Of a DNA stretch of 64,000 nucleotides, positions 17,692-27,305 are shown one piece after another. The stretch spans positions 1,364,001 to 1,428,000 of the forward strand of contig NZ_CP013480.3 in the NCBI RefSeq assembly GCF_001465545.3, read 5' to 3'. The translations under genes and the position numbers were made by a program. Under the pieces are notes generated by a model. It was not told the DNA's origin. It ran no database searches and was given only the letters and a program-made list of their open reading frames with translations. The stretch comes from Pandoraea norimbergensis. Its GTDB lineage: Bacteria; Pseudomonadota; Gammaproteobacteria; Burkholderiales; Burkholderiaceae. Position 1 is the stretch's first letter; the number at the start of each line of letters is the position of its first letter.

Positions 17692-19140
17692 TCACGGCTG
17701 CGTGGCCGCTTGGGTTTGCGCCTCACCATCGCGCTTGCGATACCAGAGGAAATACACCAGCAGCACCACGGCGACGAACGGCACGCCGAAGAGCAGCGTC
17801 ATGCGGAACACGCCGGTAAAGAGTGTGGTGACCATGACGGCAGCCATCAGCGCTGCGCCCAGCAGTGTGAGCCACGGAAACCCCCACATGCGAAACGCGA
17901 GACGCGGATGATCGCCGCGCTGCCACGCCCGGCGGAAGAAGAAATGCGTGACGAAGATCATCATCCACGTGAGCATGGCGCCGAACATCGAGATCGCCAT
18001 CATGAACGTGAACGAAGACTCCGGATAAAGGAAGTTCACCAGCGTGGCCAGCGCAATGCCCACCGTCGAGAGCATCAGGGCGGCGAGCGGCACACCGCGC
18101 TTGTTCACCTCGCCGAAGCGTGCGGGCGCGTAGCCGGCGCGCGAGAGCGAGAACATCATGCGCGTGGTGATGTAGAGCTGGCTGTTCATCGACGAGAGCG
18201 CGGCAATCAGCACCACGAAGTTGATGACCCCCGCCGCGCCCGGAATGTTGATGGCCTGCATCACTTTCACGAACGGGCTTTCGTCGTGACCGGCGGCCGT
18301 CCACGGCACGATGGCGAGCATGAGCGCCAGCGTGAGCAGATAAAACAGCACGAGGCGCACGACCGTCGAGCGGAATGCGCGCGTGACGGCACGCTCCGGG
18401 TTTTCGGCTTCACCGGCAGCGACCGCAATCATCTCGATGGACAGATAGCTGAAGATCGAGATGATCACCGCGACCCACATGCCCCACAGCCCTTTCGGAA
18501 AGAAGCCGCCGTGCGCCGTGTAGTTCGCGAAGCCAGCGGGCGAGTGATCGGCGTTCACCACTGAGCCCGGCGCGATAAACACCACGTAGGCACCGATCAT
18601 GATGAACGCGACGATGGCCGCAATCTTGATGAGCGAGAAACCGTACTCGATCGCGCCGAACAGGTTCACCGACATGGCGTTCACGAGTACCAGCGCGGCA
18701 GAAAATCCGGCCACCCAGTACCAGCCGGGCACCTGCGGGAACCAGTACTTCATGTAGACGGCGATGGCGCTCACTTCCGTGCCAACAGCGAGCACGATGC
18801 ACGACCAGTAGGCGTAGCGCACGAGAAAGCCGGCCCACGGCCCGATGTAGTGCTCGGCATACGCGCCGAACGAGCCGGACGTCGGATGCGCGACGGTCAT
18901 CTCGGCGAGGCATCCCATGAGCATCAGCGCGATGAGCGCGCCTATGCCGTAGGAGAGCAGTACGCTTGGGCCCGCAAAGCCGATCGCGAAGCCACTGCCG
19001 AGGAATAGCCCGGTGCCGATGGCACCACCGATGGCGATCATGGCCATCTGACTGGCGGTGAGCGAGCGTCGCAGACCTTGCTCGCGGCGTGTGATGTGAG
19101 AAAAGCTACGGGGAGACGGGGGCAGGGGAGAACGCGACAT
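17692..19140 (-). CDS. Amino-acid permease, APC superfamily (AAT type)
   Basis: This 482-residue inner-membrane protein has 12 predicted helices. The APC signature is the glycine-rich first helix with AIGGAIGTGLFLGSG (about 36-50), followed by HPTSGSFGAYAEHYIGPWAGF and the conserved GEAENPERAVTRAFRS loop. Family members are proton symporters for amino acids. The ATG at 19140 has an AGAGGTG ribosome site. It stands alone, with no linked catabolic gene, so the substrate is open. Confidence 0.92.
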   Translation of the reverse strand: MSRSPLPPSPRSFSHITRREQGLRRSLTASQMAMIAIGGAIGTGLFLGSGFAIGFAGPSVLLSYGIGALIALMLMGCLAEMTVAHPTSGSFGAYAEHYIGPWAGFLVRYAYWSCIVLAVGTEVSAIAVYMKYWFPQVPGWYWVAGFSAALVLVNAMSVNLFGAIEYGFSLIKIAAIVAFIMIGAYVVFIAPGSVVNADHSPAGFANYTAHGGFFPKGLWGMWVAVIISIFSYLSIEMIAVAAGEAENPERAVTRAFRSTVVRLVLFYLLTLALMLAIVPWTAAGHDESPFVKVMQAINIPGAAGVINFVVLIAALSSMNSQLYITTRMMFSLSRAGYAPARFGEVNKRGVPLAALMLSTVGIALATLVNFLYPESSFTFMMAISMFGAMLTWMMIFVTHFFFRRAWQRGDHPRLAFRMWGFPWLTLLGAALMAAVMVTTLFTGVFRMTLLFGVPFVAVVLLVYFLWYRKRDGEAQTQAATQP

Positions 19141-19262
19141 GGCACACCTCTTGGGGCGCCGTCGACATCAGGGCGGCACCCGCATGAAAACCGCATTGCT
19201 TGTTATTGCCCGTTCGCGCCCGACTGACGAACGCAACTAAAACACGGCGCGACCGGACCCCA

Positions 19263-19286
19263 CCGCCCCGGCCGAAGCCGGGGCGG
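19263..19286 (-). terminator. Hairpin downstream of porin gene
   Basis: A ten-bp stem ccgccccggc/gccggggcgg with a CGAA loop, beyond the 3' end of the leftward porin gene. The U-tract on the minus strand is poor. Confidence 0.5.
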
Positions 19287-19354
19287 GTGAAACCACTGCA
19301 AAAGTTGGGACTAAGACCAGCGCGGCAGGCGCGGCTGGTGCGGGTGATGCGACA

Positions 19355-20443
19355 TCAGAAGATGTGGCGGATACCCGTGCCCACGCCCACTTGCGTCGAG
19401 TTACCCGGCAGTTCGACGCGTGCGGCGCCGCTGACCTTGTTGTAATCGACCGTGCCGTAGACCTGCGTGCGCTTGGACAGCGCGTACTCGGCGAGCAGCA
19501 CATAGGTGTAACGACGGCCCGAACCGGCATCGCCCGCTTGGGCGTTGATGTTCTTGATGTCGTCGAAGTAGGCGGCACCCGTGATCGCGAGGTTCGGCAT
19601 GGCCTGAATGGTCGTGCCGAGATAGAACGTCATGTCCTTGCGCGGGTTGTCGTTCAGGTTGCCCGTGGCGACAGTTTGCGACGGATCGTTGAGCGTGCCG
19701 TCGAGCCAGCCGCTGCGGTCGCGACCGCCCATGTAGCCGACGAACACCTTGGCGATCGAGACGCTGTAGATACCGCCCAGGCCCCACATCTGCTGCACGC
19801 GCTTGCTTGCATCGCGGGCTTGCTGATACACGCCGGCAAGCTGGAACGGGCCCATCGCATAGGCGGCACGCGCACCCCAGTAATTGCTGGCAGCCATCGT
19901 GCCGGCCGTGTTGCCGAAGCCGTAGGTCGCACCGACCGACAGGCCGCCAAACGTCCCGGCGTAGCTGACCGCATTATCGACGCGGCCGCGCGTGATGTTG
20001 TACATCCACGAGTTGTTTGCGTAGTTGCCGATCGTGAGCGGGTCGAAGTCGCCGTAGACGTTGAACGCCTCGGTGGCCTGACGGCCGATCTTGATGGTGC
20101 CGTACTGGTTTTGCAGGCCGACGAAGGCATAACGATCGAACAGGCGCGGGCCGTTGGCCAGCGTTCCGTTCTGCGGGTTGATACCCGATTCCAACTGGAA
20201 GATCGCCTTGAGGCCGCCACCGAGGTCTTCTGTGCCCTTGAAGCCGAAACGGCTGTTGGTCACGGCGCCGTTGGTCACTTGCCACAAGGCATCGTTATTG
20301 GCATTGGCGTTGGTCTGGTAGCGAACGCTCTGGTCGACGATCCCGTAGAGGGTGACCGAGCTTTGGGCGGCGGCGGTAGTGCTGAAAGCCAGGCCGCAAG
20401 CGGCCGTCACAATGGCCAGGCTGGCCGGAATTGCAGACTTCAT
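19355..20443 (-). CDS. Gram-negative trimeric porin (Burkholderia OpcP/Omp38 type)
   Basis: This 362-residue outer-membrane porin forms a 16-strand barrel for small solutes. It has a signal peptide (about 1-26, ending in TTAAAQ), the typical start SSVTLYGIVDQSVRY, an NSRFGFKGTEDLGGGLKA block, a constriction-loop region with GRQATEAFNVYGDFD, and a terminal phenylalanine (GIRHIF). ATG 20443 follows AAGGAGAC. It is divergent from an Lrp-type regulator over 311 bp, which leaves room for regulation by that protein, though this is unproven. Confidence 0.94.
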   Translation of the reverse strand: MKSAIPASLAIVTAACGLAFSTTAAAQSSVTLYGIVDQSVRYQTNANANNDALWQVTNGAVTNSRFGFKGTEDLGGGLKAIFQLESGINPQNGTLANGPRLFDRYAFVGLQNQYGTIKIGRQATEAFNVYGDFDPLTIGNYANNSWMYNITRGRVDNAVSYAGTFGGLSVGATYGFGNTAGTMAASNYWGARAAYAMGPFQLAGVYQQARDASKRVQQMWGLGGIYSVSIAKVFVGYMGGRDRSGWLDGTLNDPSQTVATGNLNDNPRKDMTFYLGTTIQAMPNLAITGAAYFDDIKNINAQAGDAGSGRRYTYVLLAEYALSKRTQVYGTVDYNKVSGAARVELPGNSTQVGVGTGIRHIF

Positions 20444-20754
20444 GGGTCTCCTTTTTAGTCTTGTAGACATCAGCTAATTGTCGAAACTGGCCCGCTTCTC
20501 CTTCCGATATAGGAGACGGCGGACTCTTTTTTGCACGACAACGGCGACAACCGGAACTGCACTTTTGGTGCCTTGGGTGGTTGCGCAACGCGAGCAATCC
20601 CCCGATGTCCGGCGCAAACAATGCAGCCTCCCGGCTGTAAGCCGAGCGCTATCATATCAATGCAAAATTTGAATTTGCTTGCTATTTATGCCGAGCAACT
20701 GGCGGGGAGTCGAAGGATCTGCCAAAATCCCGGAAAACTTGATGGATTCTGCCA
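20444..20754. other. Divergent intergenic region porin / Lrp regulator
   Basis: About 310 bp without a convincing gene. The 100 bp before the regulator are AT-rich and probably carry its promoter. No single clear -35/-10 pair or Lrp box stands out. Confidence 0.4.
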
Positions 20755-21228
20755 ATGAACCTTGACCTTGCCGATCTGCGCATCCTGCGCCATCTGGAAC
20801 TCAACGGCCGTATCTCCAACCAGGAGCTGGCCGATGCTGTTGGTTTATCGCCTTCAGCGTGCCTGCGCCGGGTCAAATTACTTGAAGACCGGGGCGTGAT
20901 TTCCGGATACCGCTGTATCGTGGACGCACAGCATATCGGTCTGGAGTTCGAAGCGCTAGTGCAAATCACATTGCGTCCGGACGTCGATCAGTGGCATGAA
21001 AAGTTTCTGGCTTGCGTGCAGAACTGGCCTGAAGTCGTGACCGCACGAATTGTCACCGGATCAGCCAATTACATCTTGACGGTAAGAGCCCGCAACCTCG
21101 CGCATTACTCCGACTTTATCGTCAATGAGCTATACCGGGCGCCGGCTGTGATGTCGATTCAATCGAACATCGTGCTCAAGACAATCAAGAACACGCAGTC
21201 GCTCGTTGATCTCGTCAAGCAGAAATAA
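20755..21228 (+). CDS. Lrp/AsnC family transcriptional regulator
   Basis: The 157-residue protein has an N-terminal winged helix-turn-helix (about 4-60: DLRILRHLELNGRISNQELADAVGLS and CLRRVKLLEDRGVI), then the RAM/AsnC ligand domain (about 65-145). Such proteins form octamers that sense amino acids. It lies between a divergent porin and a co-directional lactate dehydrogenase 192 bp downstream; either could be its target. The inverted repeat tcaaat...atttga between it and the dehydrogenase gene is a possible site. Confidence 0.92.
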   Translation: MNLDLADLRILRHLELNGRISNQELADAVGLSPSACLRRVKLLEDRGVISGYRCIVDAQHIGLEFEALVQITLRPDVDQWHEKFLACVQNWPEVVTARIVTGSANYILTVRARNLAHYSDFIVNELYRAPAVMSIQSNIVLKTIKNTQSLVDLVKQK

Positions 21229-21420
21229 AACAATAGAAGATATTAACTACCTGTAATTCTCGCAATAATCGCTTCTCAGTCAATTCTCAATCTGCGATAC
21301 GGGATTTTCAAATTGGAGATGCTCGTTGTATATCATCGCAAGTTGATTTGAATTGAGTCGGATTGCCGTCAACCGATGCCGGTCTTTGAATCGGCACTAT
21401 CAAAACCAAAGAGACGCAGC

Positions 21421-22608
21421 ATGGCAGTGATTACCACCATCGAGGACTTGCGGGTTCTCGCTCAGCGGCGCGTACCGCGCATGTTCTACGAGTATGTCGA
21501 TTCGGGTTCGTGGACCGAGTCGACATACCGCGCCAACGCGCAAGACTTCGGCGCGATCGGCTTTCGCCAGCGGGTGGCGGTCAACATCGAGCATCGGAGC
21601 ACGCGCACGACGATGTTGGGCACTGACGTGGCGATGCCGGTGGCACTGGCCCCGACCGGCATGACGGGCATGCAGCATGCCGACGGCGAAATTCTGGCGG
21701 CGCGCGCGGCCGAGGCGTTCGGCGTGCCGTTCACACTCTCGACCGTATCGATCTGTTCGATCGAGGACGTCGCGGCGCATACCAAGGCGCCGTTCTGGTT
21801 CCAGTTGTACGTCATGCGCGATCGCGACTTCATCGAGCGCCTGATCGACCGCGCGAAGGCGGCCGGGTGTTCGGCGCTGATGGTGACGATGGATTTGCAG
21901 ATCAGCGGGCAGCGCCATCGCGATATCAAGAACGGTCTGTCGGCGCCACCCAAGCTCACGTTGCCGAACATCATGAACATGATGACCAAGCCGCGCTGGT
22001 GCATGGGCATGCTGGGGACGAAGCGCCGCACGTTCGGCAACATCGTCGGCCATGCAAAGGGCGTGGACGACATCGGTTCGCTGGCGGCATGGTCGGCGGC
22101 GCAGTTCGATCCGTGTCTGTCGTGGGACGACGTCGAATGGATCAAGAAGCGTTGGGGCGGCAAGCTGATCCTGAAGGGCGTGCTCGATCCTGAGGATGCA
22201 CGCGCGGCACGCGACACCGGTGCGGACGCCATCGTCGTGAGCAACCATGGCGGGCGTCAGCTGGACGGCACGATGTCGACGATTCGCGCGTTGCCTGACA
22301 TCGTGGCGGCGGTCGGGCGCGACACGGAGGTCTGGCTTGACGGCGGCATTCGCTCGGGGCAGGACGTGATCAAGGCGGTGGCGCTGGGCGCGAAGGGCAC
22401 GCTGATCGGCCGTCCATTCCTGTACGGGTTGGGGGCGATGGGCGAAGCCGGCGTGCGCCGAGCACTGGAAGTGATGGCGAAGGAAATGGATGTGACGATG
22501 GCACTGACGGGCCGCACGACCGTCGACCGTCTCGACCCTTCGATGCTCCTGCCGGGCAGCTACCCCACGGGTCTCGGTCCGTATCTTCCGGAGCCGGGCA
22601 GGGCGTAA
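21421..22608 (+). CDS. lldD: FMN-dependent alpha-hydroxy-acid (L-lactate) dehydrogenase
   Basis: This 395-residue flavoprotein of the LldD/glycolate oxidase family oxidises L-lactate or a similar 2-hydroxy acid, feeding electrons to the respiratory chain. Substrate and FMN motifs are present: YEYVDSGSW near the N-terminus, the catalytic block SNHGGRQLDG with His276 and Arg279, and the phosphate-binding DGGIRSGQD and GRPFLYG. ATG 21421 gives the normal N-terminus and has an AGAGAC ribosome site. No lactate permease is linked. Lactate is favoured by similarity, but mandelate- or glycolate-type substrates are possible. Confidence 0.88.
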   Translation: MAVITTIEDLRVLAQRRVPRMFYEYVDSGSWTESTYRANAQDFGAIGFRQRVAVNIEHRSTRTTMLGTDVAMPVALAPTGMTGMQHADGEILAARAAEAFGVPFTLSTVSICSIEDVAAHTKAPFWFQLYVMRDRDFIERLIDRAKAAGCSALMVTMDLQISGQRHRDIKNGLSAPPKLTLPNIMNMMTKPRWCMGMLGTKRRTFGNIVGHAKGVDDIGSLAAWSAAQFDPCLSWDDVEWIKKRWGGKLILKGVLDPEDARAARDTGADAIVVSNHGGRQLDGTMSTIRALPDIVAAVGRDTEVWLDGGIRSGQDVIKAVALGAKGTLIGRPFLYGLGAMGEAGVRRALEVMAKEMDVTMALTGRTTVDRLDPSMLLPGSYPTGLGPYLPEPGRA

Positions 22609-22644
22609 GGGAGATTGCCGGTACGACGTTGGGTATCGACATAG

Positions 22645-22674
22645 AAAGCCGCAGCCATTCGCTGCGGCTTTTTT
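22645..22674 (+). terminator. Intrinsic terminator after lldD
   Basis: An 11-bp stem aaagccgcagc/gctgcggcttt (22645-22655 with 22661-22671), 5-nt loop, then a T-run. Confidence 0.9.
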
Positions 22675-22785
22675 CATTGGAAGGCTAGGGTCTTTCCGAT
22701 AACGGACGGCTGAGCTTCAAACTGGCTCCACGCGGGGCGATGATGCGGCGTTCATCCCTCAACACTTAGTAGCCTGTGGCGGACT

Positions 22786-23013
22786 ATGTCGACCTATCCC
22801 TTTACGCTTGAACGAGACACAAATGGCACCCTACTGGTGAGGTTTCCGGACGTGCCCGAAGCAATCGCCGTCGCTGATGACGAGGCTGACGCACATGTGC
22901 AGGCACGGGAAGCGCTTGAGGCTGCATTGGTGTTTTACGCGAAACGACCGCTTCCAAAGCCGTCCTGCCCGAAGGCTGGGCAAGCAACCGTCACGTTAGT
23001 TGTCATGACCTGA
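22786..23013 (+). CDS. HicB-like antitoxin N-terminal domain, solitary and short
   Basis: The 75-residue protein matches the partial RNase H-like fold of HicB antitoxins: YPFTLERDTNGTLLVRFPDVPEA, then ADDEADAHVQAREALEAAL, written here in two parts. Full HicB proteins continue for 50-60 residues into a DNA-binding domain; here a stop follows the start of that linker (GQATVTLVVMT). No HicA toxin gene is seen on either side. It is followed at once by a strong terminator. It is probably a decayed or solitary antitoxin fragment, though some free-standing HicB-like proteins of this length exist. Confidence 0.65.
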   Translation: MSTYPFTLERDTNGTLLVRFPDVPEAIAVADDEADAHVQAREALEAALVFYAKRPLPKPSCPKAGQATVTLVVMT

Positions 23014-23024
23014 CCCCGCAACAA

Positions 23025-23057
23025 AAAACGCCCTGCAATTCACTCGCAGGGCGTTTT
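23025..23057 (+). terminator. Intrinsic terminator after HicB-like gene
   Basis: An A-run and stem acgccctgc/gcagggcgt (23025-23036 with 23046-23057) ending in TTTT; it also faces the leftward glycine-zipper gene. Confidence 0.85.
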
Positions 23058-23094
23058 GTCATCCACCAGCCGTTACCACCGGCATCCGCACCAA

Positions 23095-23526
23095 TCAATG
23101 ACGGTAGTGCTTGTGATGGCCGCGGCGCTTGCCGTGGCGATAATCGTCGTCGTAGGAATTCGAGCGTGACATGTTGCCGCCGAGTGCTGCACCGGCACCG
23201 CCACCCAGTGCTGCGCCGATCAGGCCGCCGGACTGGCCGCCCATCGCATTGCCGGCTGCCGTGCCTGCGCCGCCGCCCAGTGCACCACCCAGAATGGCGC
23301 CCGTGCGTTCGCGACGGTTCGACGTAATCGCGCCACCGGCACCGCCGCCGACTGCACCACCCACGACTGCGCCCGTGCTGCCGCCGAGCGCACCGCCCAC
23401 GGCCGCACCGGCCACGCCGCCCAGCGCGCCGCCGAGGGCATTGTTCATATCACCGGCCGTGGCCGTCAGGGAAGTAGTTGCGGCCAGTGCAGCCAGCACC
23501 ACCATCGGAAGAATTCGCTTGAACAT
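23095..23526 (-). CDS. Secreted glycine-zipper protein with His/Arg tail
   Basis: The 143-residue protein has a signal peptide (1-24, ending TATAG). A long run of GxxxG/AxxxG repeats follows (for example GGALGGVAGAAVGGALGG), typical of glycine-zipper outer-membrane or periplasmic proteins. It then ends in a charged tail rich in Asp/Tyr, Arg, Lys and His. The zipper supports close helix packing, so membrane insertion or oligomerisation is likely. No enzymatic motif is seen. The His-rich tail might bind metal (speculative). It is flanked by convergent and divergent genes, so it is probably monocistronic. Confidence 0.8.
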   Translation of the reverse strand: MFKRILPMVVLAALAATTSLTATAGDMNNALGGALGGVAGAAVGGALGGSTGAVVGGAVGGGAGGAITSNRRERTGAILGGALGGGAGTAAGNAMGGQSGGLIGAALGGGAGAALGGNMSRSNSYDDDYRHGKRRGHHKHYRH

Positions 23527-23660
23527 GAGGCTCGTATAGATTCGGGTTAATTGCGCAGCCAAGTATAAGGAGCCCTCGCCACACTGCCCGCACCTCAATG
23601 TTTCCTCTTTCGTAAGACGGGTAACAAAGTGTATCGGCACGTGATCTTCGTGCCGTTTGG

Positions 23661-24584
23661 TTATAGGGCCGGCTCTGCTTTCCGGCGCGACGTCACCTTC
23701 ATCTCCGCCACATACCGGTAGAGCTGTTCCGCCGCCGGCGAGAGCGGCCGGCCCTTGCTGCGAATCATGCCCATGCGGCGTGTCACCACCGGATCAATCA
23801 GCGGCACGCTCGTCAGCAATGGATGCTCGGCCCCCGGCATGGCCATCGTGGGCACCGCCGCCACCCCGAGTCCCGCTTCCACCAGTCCGAGCATGGTCGT
23901 CACGTGCTGCGTCTCGCAGATGCTCGGCGGGCGCTGCGGCAACCCCGTCAGCGCCTGATCGAGCAACAACCGGTTGCCCGACACCTTGCCGACCGTGATG
24001 TAGTCGTACTCGTAAAGCTCGCGCCACGTCACGCGCTTCTTTCCTGCGAGCGGATGATCGCGCCGGCACGCGGCCACGTAGCGCTCCTGCAACAGCAGCT
24101 TGAACTCGATGTTCGGCTCTTGCGAACCGATGAAATTGAGCCCGAAGTCGGCGTCGCCGTTGACCACGGCCGCCAGCACTTCATTGGCGCTCGCATCCAG
24201 CACCGAAATGCGAATGCGTGGAAACGCCTTGTGATATCGCGAAATCACCTGCGGCATGAAGTAGTAGGCCGCTGACGGCACGCAGGCAATCGTCACGTGC
24301 CCAAGGCTCGTGGACGCCACATCGCGAATGCCCAGCAGCGCGTTATCGAGATCGGCCAGAATCCGCTCCGCATCGCGAGCGAACGCTCGACCCACATTCG
24401 TGAGGGCGACCCGCCGTGTGCTGCGCTCGAAGAGCTTCACGCCCAGCGCGTCTTCGAGCTTGTCGATGCGGCGCGATAGCGCAGGCTGCGAGAGATGGAT
24501 GGACTCGGCCGCGCGCCGGAAGCTCGATAGCTGCGCGACGGCGCGAAAGGCTTGCAGATCGTTCAGATCGAAGTTGATCGCCAT
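23661..24584 (-). CDS. LysR family transcriptional regulator
   Basis: The 307-residue protein has an N-terminal winged helix-turn-helix (about 5-63: AFRAVAQLSSFRRAAESIHLSQPALSR then LEDALGVKLFERS) and a periplasmic-binding-like effector domain. ATG 24584 gives the standard LysR N-terminus; the ribosome site is weak. It diverges from the MFS/binding-protein/amidase block. A perfect ATTGAT-N11-ATCAAT element in the intergenic region is the form LysR proteins bind. I infer control of the divergent transport and amidase genes. Confidence 0.93.
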   Translation of the reverse strand: MAINFDLNDLQAFRAVAQLSSFRRAAESIHLSQPALSRRIDKLEDALGVKLFERSTRRVALTNVGRAFARDAERILADLDNALLGIRDVASTSLGHVTIACVPSAAYYFMPQVISRYHKAFPRIRISVLDASANEVLAAVVNGDADFGLNFIGSQEPNIEFKLLLQERYVAACRRDHPLAGKKRVTWRELYEYDYITVGKVSGNRLLLDQALTGLPQRPPSICETQHVTTMLGLVEAGLGVAAVPTMAMPGAEHPLLTSVPLIDPVVTRRMGMIRSKGRPLSPAAEQLYRYVAEMKVTSRRKAEPAL

Positions 24585-24728
24585 GACGTTCGGGGGGGAG
24601 AAAAACGTTTGTCTGACGGAGTGTTCGGTGATGGTGTTGTAGCCAGTAAAACGCAACAAAAACGCGCGCGACTCAAGGCGCCGCGAGTCTACCTTGTTAC
24701 CGCTCGGTCGGTGCATCAGCATCCTACG

Positions 24729-24751
24729 ATTGATAGCGTATGCGCATCAAT
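24729..24751. promoter_or_regulatory. LysR-type recognition element ATTGAT-N11-ATCAAT
   Basis: A perfect 6+6 inverted repeat with the T-N11-A spacing of LysR regulators lies in the 330-bp region between the LysR gene and the MFS gene. The rest of this gap (24585-24914) shows no gene. Confidence 0.65.
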
Positions 24752-24914
24752 CTTTCCAAAACTTGCAATTCACAAGGGTGGAACTTACGGCGCAACATTG
24801 GCGGCTTCAAAAAAGCGCCCATGACGGTCTCGACACGTCCCCTGGCAGAGGCGCAGCAATGCGACGATTTTTGCGGACCGACCCCCCGGGCCGCAGGCAA
24901 CACGGAGACAGCGC

Positions 24915-26237
24915 ATGCCACAGCGCCCCCAAGACGCGATTTCGCGTCGACCCTCGAAAGCCGGCGCGGTACTGCGCGTCACCGCCGGCAATTTCCTCGA
25001 ACAATTCGATTTCTTCCTGTTCGGTTTCTACGCCACCCAGATTTCGCGCGTCTTCTTCCCGACGGACAGTGAATTCGCCTCGCTCATGCTGACCTTCGCC
25101 GTGTTCGGCGCGGGCTTCCTGATGCGACCGCTCGGCGCCATCATCCTCGGCGCGTATATCGACAACGTCGGCCGCCGCAAGGGCCTCGTCACCACGCTCG
25201 GTATCATGGCGAGCGGCACGATCCTCATCGCCTTCGTGCCCGGCTACGCCACCATTGGCATGGCTGCGCCGGTGCTGGTGCTGATCGGCCGCCTGTTGCA
25301 GGGCTTCTCGGCCGGGGCTGAGCTCGGTGGCGTGTCCGTCTATTTGGCGGAAATCGCCACGCCGGGCCGCAAGGGCTTCTACACGAGCTGGCAGTCGGCC
25401 AGCCAGCAAGTGGCCATCGTCGTCTCGGCGGCGCTCGGGTTCATCCTGTCGCTTACGCTCACGGCGCAACAGATTGGCGAGTGGGGCTGGCGTCTGCCGT
25501 TCTTCGTCGGCTGCATGATCGTGCCGGTGATCTTCGCCCTGCGCCGCTCGCTTCAGGAAAGCGACGAGTTCAAGCAACGCAAGCGCCATCCGTCGGTCGG
25601 TGAAGTCTTCCGCTCGATGGCGGCCAACGCCGGTGTGGTGATCGGCGGCGCGATGCTCGTGGCGCTCACGACCACCGCGTTCTACCTGATCACCGTCTAC
25701 GCCCCGACCTTCGGCAAGAGCGTGCTGCACCTGTCGAGCACCGATGCGCTGCTGGTGACGCTGTGCGTGGGCGTGTCGAACTTCATCTGGCTGCCGATCG
25801 GCGGCACGCTGTCCGACCGCATCGGCCGCCGCCCGGTGTTGCTGCTGTTCGCGGGCCTCACGCTCGTCACCGCTTACCCGGTGCTGTCGTTCCTGGTGCA
25901 GGCGCCGAGCTTCTCGCGCATGCTGATCGCACTGCTGTGGCTGTCGTTCCTGTACGGCATGTACAACGGCGCGATGATTCCGGCGCTGACCGAAGTCATG
26001 CCGCCCGATGTGCGCGTGGCCGGCTTCTCGCTGGCGTACAGCATCGCTACGGCACTGTTCGGCGGCTTCACGCCGGCCCTGTCGACGTACCTGATTCACG
26101 CTACCGGTGACAAGGCTGCCCCCGGCTACTGGATGAGCTTTGCGGCCCTGTGTGCGATCTGCGCGACGCTCGCGCTGTATCGCGGCCGCACGGGCGGCCA
26201 AGGCCAGACGCGCACCGATCTGCGCACGGCCAACTGA
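24915..26237 (+). CDS. MFS metabolite:H+ symporter (MHS family, TcuC/citrate-like)
   Basis: The 440-residue, 12-helix transporter has the MHS-family opening [18 protein letters not shown]. It also has the [13 protein letters not shown] loop between helices 2 and 3, [14 protein letters not shown] in helix 4, and the mirrored [11 protein letters not shown] loop in the second half. The pattern is closest to tricarballylate/citrate symporters (TcuC). GGAGACAG precedes the ATG. It starts a rightward block with a solute-binding-like protein and an amidase and is probably controlled by the divergent LysR regulator. The substrate is inferred to be a tricarboxylate or similar organic acid. Confidence 0.85.
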   Translation: MPQRPQDAISRRPSKAGAVLRVTAGNFLEQFDFFLFGFYATQISRVFFPTDSEFASLMLTFAVFGAGFLMRPLGAIILGAYIDNVGRRKGLVTTLGIMASGTILIAFVPGYATIGMAAPVLVLIGRLLQGFSAGAELGGVSVYLAEIATPGRKGFYTSWQSASQQVAIVVSAALGFILSLTLTAQQIGEWGWRLPFFVGCMIVPVIFALRRSLQESDEFKQRKRHPSVGEVFRSMAANAGVVIGGAMLVALTTTAFYLITVYAPTFGKSVLHLSSTDALLVTLCVGVSNFIWLPIGGTLSDRIGRRPVLLLFAGLTLVTAYPVLSFLVQAPSFSRMLIALLWLSFLYGMYNGAMIPALTEVMPPDVRVAGFSLAYSIATALFGGFTPALSTYLIHATGDKAAPGYWMSFAALCAICATLALYRGRTGGQGQTRTDLRTAN

Positions 26238-26351
26238 TCGTGAGGCGGGAAACATGCGCATCTGCCTGCTTCCCGCCTTCTCTGCTTTCTCTGCCTCGTC
26301 GGTCTTGACGCAGGCATCCCCCCAGAAAAACACAATCGAGCGAGACAACTC

Positions 26352-27167
26352 ATGAATGCCCTGACTTCCAAGGCGCGTATGCGCACGGCCCGACGTTTGC
26401 TCAGCGCCATTGGCGCCGGCCTGTTGATGGCCACCGCACTCGGTGCCACCTCCGCCAGCGCAGAAGACCTGCGCGTGATGAATTCCGGTGGCTTCACCGC
26501 CGCCTACAAGGCGTTGCTGCCGAAGTTCGAAGCGGCCACGGGCGATCACGTCGACACGGCGTGGGGCCCGTCGATGGGCAAAGCCCCTGAAGCCATTCCC
26601 AACCGCCTTGCGCGCGGTGAATCGGCAGACGCCGTCATCATGGTCGGTTACGCACTCGACGATCTCATCAAGGCAGGCAAAGTGCGTGCCGATTCTCGCG
26701 TGGAACTGGCCGATTCGCGCATCGGTGTCGTGGTGAAGGCAGGCGAGCCGGTGCCCGACGTCAGCACGCCGGAAAAGCTGAAAGCCGTGCTGCTCGCGGC
26801 CAAGTCGGTCGCGTATTCCGATAGCGCCAGCGGTGTGTACGTCGAGCGCGAACTGTTCAGCAAGCTGGGCATTGCCGATCAGATGCGCGGCAAGTCGGTG
26901 ATGGTGCAGAAGACGCCGGTCGCCGAGAAAGTGGCAGCGGGCGACTACGCCGTAGGCTTGCAGCAAGTGAGCGAGTTGCTGCCGGTCAAGGGCATCGCGT
27001 TTGCGGGCAAGATTCCCGAGTCGCTGCAATCGGTGACGCGCTTCGCGGGCGGCGTACCGGTGAATGCCCCGCATCCGGACGAAGCGAAGAAGATGCTGAT
27101 GTTCATGGCCGCCCCTGCTGCGGCGCATGACGTCGAGTCGACCGGGCTGGATCCGCTCACCCACTGA
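26352..27167 (+). CDS. ModA-like periplasmic substrate-binding protein without ABC partners
   Basis: The 271-residue protein has a signal peptide (about 1-37, ending SASAE) and the ModA-type/SBP_bac_11 fold: the opening LRVMNSGGFTAAYKALLPKFE, split by function, and a central VAYSDSASGVYVERELF segment. True molybdate uptake genes modB and modC are absent. It sits 114 bp after an MHS-type symporter and before an amidase. It more likely senses or scavenges an organic acid for this block than molybdate (inference). The C-terminus is complete. Confidence 0.78.
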   Translation: MNALTSKARMRTARRLLSAIGAGLLMATALGATSASAEDLRVMNSGGFTAAYKALLPKFEAATGDHVDTAWGPSMGKAPEAIPNRLARGESADAVIMVGYALDDLIKAGKVRADSRVELADSRIGVVVKAGEPVPDVSTPEKLKAVLLAAKSVAYSDSASGVYVERELFSKLGIADQMRGKSVMVQKTPVAEKVAAGDYAVGLQQVSELLPVKGIAFAGKIPESLQSVTRFAGGVPVNAPHPDEAKKMLMFMAAPAAAHDVESTGLDPLTH

Positions 27168-27305
27168 CGCATCAACGCACGAACGAAGCGGTGAAGCCGG
27201 GAGCGAAAATTTTTCCTCTCGGCAGCCGTGGCGGGTTTGACCGACAATGACGCGTCAGACAACGGCGTCGCCGACAGAGCGACGCCCCGCCAAGGAGAGA
27301 GACAA

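Noticed and set aside
24807..27164. A very long open frame on the minus strand opposite the MFS and ModA-like genes
   Set aside because: It is antisense to two recognisable genes and its composition (Arg/His/Gln-rich, no domains) is the usual shadow of high-GC coding DNA.
26352..27167. Molybdate uptake protein ModA
   Set aside because: No modB or modC is adjacent, and the context is a symporter and an amidase.
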